From: Kushneria phyllosphaerae | Lineage (GTDB): Bacteria > Pseudomonadota > Gammaproteobacteria > Pseudomonadales > Halomonadaceae | Direction of reading: 5' to 3' | Assembly (NCBI RefSeq): GCF_900312995.1 | Contig: NZ_ONZI01000001.1 | Span: forward strand, 1,054,001-1,118,000 | Length of the DNA stretch: 64,000 bases | Shown here: positions 56,183-62,724 of the stretch, piece after piece | Layout of the letters: the number at the start of each line of letters is the position of its first letter | How positions within the stretch are numbered: the stretch's first letter is position 1 | Notes under the pieces: model-generated | Database searches by the model: none | What the model saw: the letters and a program-made list of their open reading frames with translations, nothing else | Told to the model about the DNA's origin: nothing | Position numbers and translations under genes: made by a program

Positions 56183-57169
56183 ATGGACTATCGCAATCTG
56201 GGTCGCACCGGGCTCAAGGTGTCACCGCTGTGCCTGGGCACCATGACCTATGGCACGCCGCAGTGGCGCGACTGGGTGCTGGATGACCGGCAAAGCCGGC
56301 CGTTTATCGAGCAGGCGCTCAATGCCGGCATCAACTTTTTTGATACCGCCGACATGTACTCCGATGGCGCCTCCGAGGAAGTGGTAGGGCGGGCGCTGAA
56401 AGACTTTGCCCGCCGCGAGGAAGTGGTGCTGGCCACCAAGGTCTATAACCCCACCGGCAATAAAACGCCCAACGAGCAGGGCCTGTCGCGCAAGCACATC
56501 CATCACGCCATAGATGCGTCGCTGACACGGCTGGGGATGGAGTATGTCGATCTCTATCAGACCCATCGCTGGGATTACGACACGCCCATCGAGGAGACAA
56601 TGGAGGCGCTTCACGAGGTCGTGAAAGCTGGCAAGGCACGCTATATCGGCGCTTCCAGCATGCACGCCTGGCAGTTTGCCAAGGCGCAGCACATTGCCGA
56701 GAAAAACGGCTGGACAAAATTTTCGACCATGCAGCCGATGGTCAATCTGATCTATCGCGAGGAAGAGCGCGAGATGATCCCGCAGTGCATTGACCAGGGT
56801 GTCGGCGTCATCCCTTGGAGCCCGCTGGCACGGGGCATTCTGGCCGGCAGCAAGCCCGTGGGCGGTCAGGGCCAGACCACCCGCGCCAAAAGCGATGAGC
56901 AGATACGGGCCTGGAACCTGGGCCTTGAGCGGGATACGCCTGTTATCGAGGCGCTGCACGAGGTGGCCGAAGCACGTGGTGTGTCACCGGCGCAGGTCGC
57001 GCTGGCCTGGCTGTTGCAAAAGCCCGGGATTACGGCGCCGATCGTGGGGGCCAGCAAGTCCCATCACATGGATCAGGCGCTCAAAGCGCTCGAGATCACG
57101 CTCAGCGAGGGCGAAGTCGAACAGCTCGAGGCGCCCTATGTGCCCCATGAGGTGGTCGGTTTCATGTAG
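56183..57169 (+). CDS. Aldo/keto reductase
   Basis: 328-residue AKR barrel. FDTADMYSDGASEEVVG supplies the Asp and Tyr, LATKVYNPTG the Lys and YQTHRWDYDTP the His. The HRWDYDTPIEETMEALHEV and VPWSPLARG-like VIPWSPLARGILAG segments put it with YajO/L-glyceraldehyde-reductase-type AKRs. AAGGAGGG precedes ATG 56183. It has its own palindrome-containing promoter region and terminator. Substrate unknown; placement next to the gluconate operon suggests sugar-derived aldehydes. Confidence 0.9.
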   Translation: MDYRNLGRTGLKVSPLCLGTMTYGTPQWRDWVLDDRQSRPFIEQALNAGINFFDTADMYSDGASEEVVGRALKDFARREEVVLATKVYNPTGNKTPNEQGLSRKHIHHAIDASLTRLGMEYVDLYQTHRWDYDTPIEETMEALHEVVKAGKARYIGASSMHAWQFAKAQHIAEKNGWTKFSTMQPMVNLIYREEEREMIPQCIDQGVGVIPWSPLARGILAGSKPVGGQGQTTRAKSDEQIRAWNLGLERDTPVIEALHEVAEARGVSPAQVALAWLLQKPGITAPIVGASKSHHMDQALKALEITLSEGEVEQLEAPYVPHEVVGFM

Positions 57170-57201
57170 TACACGCCTTCGACAATCCCTTGTGTTGACC
57201 G

Positions 57202-57229
57202 AAAAGCCCCGGCAAATGCCGGGGCTTTT
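57202..57229 (+). terminator. Terminator of the aldo/keto reductase gene
   Basis: AAAAGCCCCGGCA and TGCCGGGGCTTTT, perfect 13-bp arms around AA. Confidence 0.9.
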
Positions 57230-57267
57230 GCGTGAAAGATATCAAGAATCAAGGGAGTAAGCGAAAG

Positions 57268-57609
57268 GCTTTGGCAGTAGTGGATTCCTCGCTGGGGCCG
57301 ATCTGTTCGGTGGTGCTGATGACCGGTGCCGACGACATGTTCGGTGGTGTCCTGCGCGCCTCGGGCATCGATGATGCGCTGTCGGGCTCGCTCTAGAATC
57401 TGGGGCTGTCGGTCATCATGGCCGCCTATGTGGTGGCGGTATTGATGCGCGTGGCGCAGGGCTTGGCCACCGTGGCGCTGGTGACGGCGGCAGGGCTGAT
57501 GGCGCCCGCTGTAGAGGCCGGCGATTTCTCCATTATGCAGGTGGTGGCCATTACGCTGGAATCCGTGCTGGGCTTTGTGATGGCCTGGATTGTCTTTACG
57601 ATATTTTGA
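57268..57609 (+). pseudogene. Decayed C-terminal fragment of a gluconate permease (gntP paralogue)
   Basis: The frame ending at TGA 57607-57609 reads SSLGPICSVVLMTGADDMFG, then GVLRASGIDDALSGSL, a TAG stop at 57394-57396, and NLGLSVIMAAYVVAVLMR onward. This parallels the intact GntP at 51700-53079 residue by residue. Near 57558 an in-frame loss of about 41 codons joins VAITL to ESVLGF, removing the HVNDSGFW signature. The N-terminal two thirds are missing and similarity begins only about 40 bases after the preceding terminator. It cannot make a working permease. Confidence 0.88.
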
Positions 57610-57630
57610 GACGTCCGGTACAGACCGAAA

Positions 57631-57656
57631 AAAACGACGCCCGAGGGCGTCGTTTT
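57631..57656 (-). terminator. Bidirectional terminator between the gntP relic and the DUF3618 operon
   Basis: AAAACGACGCCC and GGGCGTCGTTTT, loop GA, T5 and A7 on the two sides. It closes the minus-strand operon and also faces the relic. Confidence 0.9.
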
Positions 57657-57694
57657 TGATGGCATTACTTCAAGGGGTCAACTCGCGGGGAGTT

Positions 57695-58702
57695 TTAGCG
57701 GGGCGTGTTGCCCGGCACATGATCCGTTGACGTGCTGCCAAAGCGCGGCTCGCTGTCGCTGCTGTCAGAAGACGACTGACCGTTTGAAGGCTTCTGATCA
57801 CGGCTCGAGTCATTGTCATCGGAGGTGTGCTTGTCTGCGGCTTCCTGCGCCTTCTCACTGGCTCGATCGAGCTGCTCGGAGCCCATTTCGCTGGCCCGGT
57901 CGACCAGATGGTCACGAGTATCGCCCATGGCGCGCTGTTCGGCACGCGAGGTGGGAAGCAGCGAGCCGAGCAGGGCGCCTGCGGCCAGACCCAGCGCGCC
58001 GGCGGCCACCGGGTTTTCATGCGCCATGTCGCTCAGCCAGGAGCCGGCATCACGCGCCTTTGAAGAGGCGTCGTTAAAACGGTCGCTGGAACCCTGTCTC
58101 ATGCGCTGCATGCGATCACTGGCACCGCTTTTCATGTTGTGTGCCCGCTCGCCGGCGCCACTTTTCATGTTGCGTGCGCGATCACCGGCCCCATGCAGGG
58201 CACCCTTGGCGCGTTGGCCCAGACCACCGCTGTCGCTCGAGGACTGGCCCTGACGGTGCTGATCAATAGAGGCGCCTTCGCTGTAAAGCGGCTCATCAAA
58301 GAGCGGCTCGTCATAGAGCTCATCATATTCATGCGTCTGCGGCGTGGTTTCTGCCGCCGCATGACGAGCACGCTTCTGGCGCTTGTCGTTAAAATGGTTC
58401 GGCACACTGCCACGGTTTGAGTCTGAATTGCTGGAATAAATCAGCCAGCCAATGCCCACACCGATTAGCGCAGCAGGCATCGGATTGTCTCGTACCGAGC
58501 GCCCCAGATTGGAAAAATAATCCCGGGCAGAATCGCTTTTCACGTATTCCATGGCGCTATGCATCATGTGATCGGAGGAGAAGCGTTCCTGAAAATCGCT
58601 GAGCGTGTCATCAAGATGAGAGCGGGTCTTGTTGATGTCCGCCTCGATCTCTTCAGGGCTGCGAGTGTCCTGCTGATCCTGATTCTGGTCGTGATCGCTC
58701 AT
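57695..58702 (-). CDS. DUF3618 domain membrane protein
   Basis: 335 residues. The N-terminus RSPEEIEADINKTRSHLDDTLS (about 14-35) is the DUF3618 pattern. One membrane segment follows (about 75-90, AALIGVGIGWLIY), then a long charged, Ser/Gly/Arg-rich part with repeated 'MKSGAGERAHN'-like units (165-215). A second short hydrophobic stretch (about 228-246, PVAAGALGLAAGALLGSLL) and an acidic Ser-rich tail end it. Last gene of a three-gene operon resembling E. coli yqjD-yqjE-yqjK, membrane proteins of stationary or osmotic stress. Function unknown. Confidence 0.85.
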   Translation of the reverse strand: MSDHDQNQDQQDTRSPEEIEADINKTRSHLDDTLSDFQERFSSDHMMHSAMEYVKSDSARDYFSNLGRSVRDNPMPAALIGVGIGWLIYSSNSDSNRGSVPNHFNDKRQKRARHAAAETTPQTHEYDELYDEPLFDEPLYSEGASIDQHRQGQSSSDSGGLGQRAKGALHGAGDRARNMKSGAGERAHNMKSGASDRMQRMRQGSSDRFNDASSKARDAGSWLSDMAHENPVAAGALGLAAGALLGSLLPTSRAEQRAMGDTRDHLVDRASEMGSEQLDRASEKAQEAADKHTSDDNDSSRDQKPSNGQSSSDSSDSEPRFGSTSTDHVPGNTPR

Positions 58703-59172
58703 CGCTTGGTCTCCTCATTTTTCTGGCTTTGGGCATGTTCCTTGAGCATGGACTGATCACGCTCCAGGCTTTCCACGGTACGATCCGGCGTCATGGCCTG
58801 AGTGCTCAGGGTGTTACGTGCCTTTTTCATCATGCTCATGCCGATGATGACAACGACAGCACCCACAATCAGGGCTGAAAGCCAGGGCGCCAGTACGTGG
58901 CTCAAACCCAGTACGGCGGCGGCCAGAAGAACAAGCAGGCCTGCGTTGAGCACGGCACCCGCCACCACGATGGAGGCAATGGCCGCACCGGCACGCTTGA
59001 TGTTCTGCTGCATCTCGGCCTTGCCGAGGGCAATTTCCTGACGTACCAGTGTGGTGACGTCATTGAGCAGCGAAGAGAGCATGCCGACCATGCCGCGCGA
59101 CTCGTTTCCGCCGTCTTCGGCGTGTCGGCGCTCTTCGATGCTGGGGTCTTTATGACCTGAAGGTTGTGTCAT
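58699..59172 (-). CDS. YqjE-like (phage_holin_3_6 / Actinobacterial holin-X) membrane protein
   Basis: 157 residues. An N-terminal amphipathic region (LLNDVTTLVRQEIALGKAEM) and two membrane helices (about 62-85 and 92-112) give the pattern of the family often called 'phage holin' but found in ordinary chromosomal stress operons (YqjE). GGGAGAG at 7 bases supports ATG 59172. Overlaps the DUF3618 gene by 4 bases. Confidence 0.85.
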   Translation of the reverse strand: MTQPSGHKDPSIEERRHAEDGGNESRGMVGMLSSLLNDVTTLVRQEIALGKAEMQQNIKRAGAAIASIVVAGAVLNAGLLVLLAAAVLGLSHVLAPWLSALIVGAVVVIIGMSMMKKARNTLSTQAMTPDRTVESLERDQSMLKEHAQSQKNEETKR

Positions 59173-59244
59173 GATCAAACTCTCCCTGTTGATCCGAACA
59201 ATACAAAATGGTGTTGCTGTCGATCGTGCCGATCAGGGACGCGC

Positions 59245-59697
59245 TCAGCGATTGGAACTTTTCAGAAAACGTGACAGCAAGAATCCGCCTGCGACCATGC
59301 CACCGATGAACAGTGCCGGTTCACGGCGAGAAAAGTCCTGCGCCTGCTTCAGCAGGGATTCGCTGTTTTCGTCGCGCAGACGATCGGCCAGAGTGTCGGT
59401 TCTATCGGCCAGGCGATAGGTGTAATCGGCAAGCGAGACCTGATCCTGATCCTTGAACTGCATGGCCATGCTGCGCACGGCTTCCGAGAAGTTCGAGATA
59501 TAGTCAGCCACAAAGCCTTTCTGGCTGTCGGCGCGACGCAGCGCTTCTTCGCGTGCCTGATCAGCTGTTTCCCGTGCCTTTTGTTGAGCCTGTTCCCTGT
59601 TCTGGCGAGCCTTGTCACTGCCCTGTGATTCGCCATTATCTGTATTGCCCTGCTGGCGGTTATCGCCATGCATGAAACGGTCGTCCGTGTCGTTCAT
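59245..59697 (-). CDS. YqjD/ElaB-like small membrane-anchored protein
   Basis: 150 residues. A very hydrophilic N-terminal half (Gln/Asp/Arg/Lys rich, REQAQQKARETADQAREEA) is predicted coiled coil. It leads to a C-terminal hydrophobic segment (EPALFIGGMVAGGFLLSRFL, about 127-146). This layout matches tail-anchored YqjD/ElaB-type proteins, which tether ribosomes to the membrane in E. coli. The specific family is inferred from layout and operon position. AAGGTG precedes ATG 59697. First gene of the operon. Confidence 0.7.
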   Translation of the reverse strand: MNDTDDRFMHGDNRQQGNTDNGESQGSDKARQNREQAQQKARETADQAREEALRRADSQKGFVADYISNFSEAVRSMAMQFKDQDQVSLADYTYRLADRTDTLADRLRDENSESLLKQAQDFSRREPALFIGGMVAGGFLLSRFLKSSNR

Positions 59698-60042
59698 GAT
59701 GTGCACCTTAAAGCCAATAAATTAATCTGGATCAATGATGCCTTTATGCACAGAACGTTATTCCATCCTGTCCGGCATCTACTTATAAACAATAGATTGA
59801 AAGGGCCAAACGTCAAGGAATTGGCGAGGATATAAGTTCAGTAGGGAAAGGGGTTTTTGTTATAAATGGTTTAATGTTGATTCATGTTAAGAAAAGGATT
59901 ATTAGAGATTTAGGAAGGGTTGCACCCGCACCAGTGCTGGGCTGGTAAAGAAAAAGGAAGTCGATATTTACTAACTAAAGATGAAGTGGAATCGATGTGG
60001 TGAAAAGGAGGGCGAAGACCAGAAAGGAGATGGAAAGCCCTG
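59698..60042. other. AT-rich intergenic region
   Basis: 345 bases, visibly richer in A/T than the rest of the window (for example around 59860-59910 and 59945-59985), with no supported ORF, hairpin terminator or RNA gene that I can recognise. It contains the promoter of the YqjD-like operon. Confidence 0.6.
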
Positions 60043-60690
60043 TCAGGAAACAGGGCCATACTGCCAGATGACTACGCTATCAAGCAGGGTGCTGACAACC
60101 TTTTCGCTGTCATGGGACAGCTCGAAAAGCGTTTGTTTCAATAGCCAGTCCGTGACCACACCCTTGATACATGACAATAGCATCGAGGCTGCCATGGCAG
60201 GCGTCAGATCGTGGCGAAGGGCAATCTCACCGCAGTCAACACCGCGACGAAATGTATGGCTCATCATGTCGCGGCATTCCTGCGTATGCAGGTCGAGCTG
60301 GTCGTTGACCCAGGCAAATTCGCCGATGAACTCGTTGCGCGACGAGGTCAGCAGCAAAATGCGCTGAAGCCGGCTGTCACGTGACAGTGACTCCAGGTCC
60401 TGCACCAGCGTCAGGCGCATGATGGAAACCGGGGCGTGGGCAAGCTGCTCGCACTGCGCCAGATGGGCGGCCAGACGCTCGGTCATCTGACGCTTTCGCT
60501 CTAAAAGCGCGGCCAGAATGCTGGTCTTGCCTTCCGGGAAGTGCCAGTTCAGCGCACCTCGTGTAACGCCAGCACGCGTTGCAATGTCGTTGTGTGTGGT
60601 ACGGCTAAGCCCCTTTTCGATAAAAAGGTGCTCGGCGGCATTCATAAGCGATTGACGCGTCAGCTCCGCTTCTTCCTTGGTCTTTCTCAT
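60043..60690 (-). CDS. TetR family regulator, AcrR-like
   Basis: 215 residues. The N-terminus MRKTKEEAELTRQSLMNAAE and the helix-turn-helix NDIATRAGVTRGALNWHF (about 35-52) closely follow the AcrR/TtgR subgroup. The C-terminal ligand domain is the usual all-helical type. ATG 60690 matches the subgroup start; 29 extra upstream codons are rejected. AcrR-type genes normally face acrAB efflux genes, but here the divergent neighbour is a molybdenum aldehyde oxidoreductase operon. A palindrome similar to the AcrR site lies about 85 bases upstream. Confidence 0.9.
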   Translation of the reverse strand: MRKTKEEAELTRQSLMNAAEHLFIEKGLSRTTHNDIATRAGVTRGALNWHFPEGKTSILAALLERKRQMTERLAAHLAQCEQLAHAPVSIMRLTLVQDLESLSRDSRLQRILLLTSSRNEFIGEFAWVNDQLDLHTQECRDMMSHTFRRGVDCGEIALRHDLTPAMAASMLLSCIKGVVTDWLLKQTLFELSHDSEKVVSTLLDSVVIWQYGPVS

Positions 60691-60773
60691 GGACGTCTTC
60701 TTGACGTTAAACCTGTCATAAAATGGCCTTGCTGCGCGGACAGGGCGTTTCACGCAAGCGGGTGCACAATAAT

Positions 60774-60796
60774 GCATACATACGCGATTGTATATT
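60774..60796. promoter_or_regulatory. Candidate TetR/AcrR operator
   Basis: ATACA and TGTAT half-sites separated by 8 bases (TACGCGAT), within a GCATACATA...TGTATATTTG context. AcrR sites have the shape ATACAT-N8-ATGTAT-like, so autoregulation is plausible. Confidence 0.45.
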
Positions 60797-60927
60797 TGAT
60801 GCCAGCGATCCTGAATAGATCATTGGTCTTCTTCCCTCATTTCAGCGTTTGAGCATGGTGGATGAGATACGGGTTACTCCGGCTGACGGCATGACCGGGT
60901 TGATGACATGACATTCGTTACCTACCT

Positions 60928-60933
60928 TATAAT
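60928..60933 (+). promoter_or_regulatory. Possible -10 element of the aldehyde oxidoreductase operon
   Basis: Perfect TATAAT; a convincing -35 at 16-18 bases is not seen, which would fit an activated promoter. It would give a leader of about 190 nt including the 22-bp palindrome. Confidence 0.45.
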
Positions 60934-60982
60934 CTCCTGACAGCACCTATAAGCCCCGTGGCAATGCACCATGGCGCTCTCG

Positions 60983-61004
60983 GCCGACATCCATGGATGT
61001 CGGC
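60983..61004 (+). promoter_or_regulatory. 22-bp perfect palindrome in the operon leader
   Basis: Arm GCCGACATCCA and its exact complement with no spacer, about 50 bases downstream of the TATAAT and 121 bases before the first start codon. Possible operator or RNA hairpin. Confidence 0.55.
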
Positions 61005-61124
61005 ATCGACTCTGGCCAATGACTTCAACTCTTATAAAACGTGGCCCGGCCTACGCCATTTGAGGCGTTCGGACGATCACGACGAAATAACGACCTTACA
61101 AGACGACTGATGAGGATCTGACTC

Positions 61125-61718
61125 ATGGCACCTGTTATCCGTCCTTCTACAGGCGTGGGATTTTGTACCCCCGGCGCCCAGGCAGAGATCGCCGAACGCC
61201 CCGGTGCTTCTGCCGGCAAGCCTTCCGATGTCCGCCACATCACCCTGACCATCAACGGTCAGCAGCATGATCTGCAGGTCGCGTCCAACGCGGTGCTGCT
61301 GGATGTTCTGCGCGAACAGCTCGGTCTTTTCGGCACCAAAAAGGGCTGTGACCACGGCCAGTGCGGCGCGTGCACCGTTCATGTCAACGGTCGCAGCGTC
61401 AACAGCTGCCTGATGCTGGCCTGTCTGCAGGAAGGCGCCGAGATCGTCACCATCGAAGGTCTTGCCGAAAGCGCCGGCTTCGAGCAGGGCCATCACCCGG
61501 TTCAGGAAGCCTTTCTGGCGCACGATGCCTACCAGTGTGGCTACTGCACGGCCGGACAGATGATGACCGCCTCGGCCGTTATCAGCGACGACAGCATCGA
61601 TGGTGATGAGGCTTCACTGCGTGAGGCCATGAGCGGCAACATCTGCCGCTGCGGGGCCTACAAGAACATCCTTGATGCGGTGCAGAGTGCCCGCGGCAAG
61701 ATGCGGGGAGGGCAGTAA
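61125..61718 (+). CDS. paoA: Aldehyde oxidoreductase [2Fe-2S] subunit (PaoA-like)
   Basis: 197 residues. Two [2Fe-2S] clusters: plant-ferredoxin type C75, C80, C83, C95 and the C-terminal type C138, C141, C174, C176 ([13 protein letters not shown]). This is the small subunit of xanthine-dehydrogenase-family enzymes. E. coli PaoA carries a Tat signal; here the 36-residue N-terminal extension has no twin arginine, so the complex may be cytoplasmic. It passes electrons from the molybdenum subunit to the FAD subunit. AGGA lies upstream of the ATG. First gene of the operon. Confidence 0.9.
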   Translation: MAPVIRPSTGVGFCTPGAQAEIAERPGASAGKPSDVRHITLTINGQQHDLQVASNAVLLDVLREQLGLFGTKKGCDHGQCGACTVHVNGRSVNSCLMLACLQEGAEIVTIEGLAESAGFEQGHHPVQEAFLAHDAYQCGYCTAGQMMTASAVISDDSIDGDEASLREAMSGNICRCGAYKNILDAVQSARGKMRGGQ

Positions 61719-61719
61719 C

Positions 61720-62709
61720 ATGCGAGCGTTTGAACTTGAAAGTGTCGAGGCCGTCGATCAGGCCGTCAGCCATCGCCGTGTCCATGACGGCGAGGCCTTT
61801 ATTGCCGGTGGCACCACGCTGCTGGATCTGGTCAAGCTGGATGTCATGCAGCCCGAGAAGGTCGTCGACGTAAGCCGACTGCCGCTCAAGCGCATCGAAA
61901 CGCTGGAAGATGGTCGGCTCAAGGTCGGCGCGCTGGTCTCCAACACCGATCTTGCCAAACACGAGATCGTAATGCGTGGCTATCCGGTGCTCAGCGAGGC
62001 GCTGCTCTCCGGGGCCTCGACCGGCCTGCGTAACATGGCCACGACCGGTGGCAACGTCATGCAGCGCACCCGCTGCCCCTACTTCCGGGATCCGGACATG
62101 CCGTGCAACAAGCGTGAACCGGGGTCGGGCTGCTCGGCCATTGAGGGCATCAATCGCAATCATTCGGTGCTGGGCACCAGCGAGCAGTGCATCGCCACGC
62201 ACCCCTCCGATATGTGTGTTGGCATGGTCGCCGCCGGCGCCACGGTGGTGCTGGAAGGCCCCGACGGCCAGCGTGAAGTGGCCTTTGAAGACTACCACCT
62301 GCTGCCGGGCGAGACCCCCGAACGTGAGCACGACCTGAAGCCGGGCGAGCTGATCACGCATGTGATTCTTGATGCCCCGCGCGGTGGCGGTCAGCACTAT
62401 CTCAAGCTGCGCGATCGCGCCTCCTACGAGTTTGCGCTGGCCTCCTGCGCCGCCATCGTCACCCTCGACGGTGACAGTGTCAGCGACGTACGTGTGGCGC
62501 TCGGTGGTGTGGCTACCAAGCCCTGGCGCGCCACGGCCGCCGAAGAGGCCCTGAAAGGGCAGCCGGCCACGCAGGAGAATTTCGAGCGTGCCGCCGAGGC
62601 CGCCTTTGCAGATGCCGTGGCCTACAGCCACAACGGCTACAAGATCACGCTGGGCAAGCAGGCTGTTGTGCGTGCGCTCAGAGATGCCACCGCCGCTGCT
62701 CGCGCCTGA
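61720..62709 (+). CDS. paoB: Aldehyde oxidoreductase FAD subunit with [4Fe-4S] insert (PaoB-like)
   Basis: 329 residues. FIAGGTTLLDLVKLDV (27-42) and MATTGGNVMQRTRCPYF (106-122) are FAD-binding signatures of the XDH family. An insert with C119, C129, C138 and C157 is the [4Fe-4S]-binding loop that distinguishes PaoB and 4-hydroxybenzoyl-CoA-reductase-type subunits from ordinary xanthine dehydrogenases. The start ATG is one base past the paoA stop; GGGGAGGG precedes it. Confidence 0.9.
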   Translation: MRAFELESVEAVDQAVSHRRVHDGEAFIAGGTTLLDLVKLDVMQPEKVVDVSRLPLKRIETLEDGRLKVGALVSNTDLAKHEIVMRGYPVLSEALLSGASTGLRNMATTGGNVMQRTRCPYFRDPDMPCNKREPGSGCSAIEGINRNHSVLGTSEQCIATHPSDMCVGMVAAGATVVLEGPDGQREVAFEDYHLLPGETPEREHDLKPGELITHVILDAPRGGGQHYLKLRDRASYEFALASCAAIVTLDGDSVSDVRVALGGVATKPWRATAAEEALKGQPATQENFERAAEAAFADAVAYSHNGYKITLGKQAVVRALRDATAAARA

Positions 62710-62724
62710 TCAGGAAGAGATCAC

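Larger units (their letters stand above)
60691..61124. other. Divergent regulatory region TetR gene / aldehyde oxidoreductase operon
   Basis: 434 bases with no gene. Visible elements are an AcrR-like palindrome (60774-60796), a TATAAT (60928-60933) and a 22-bp perfect palindrome (60983-61004). Confidence 0.6.

Noticed and set aside
58699..59172. Prophage hint from the 'phage holin' family name
   Set aside because: No other phage genes nearby; this family is a normal chromosomal YqjE-type membrane protein.
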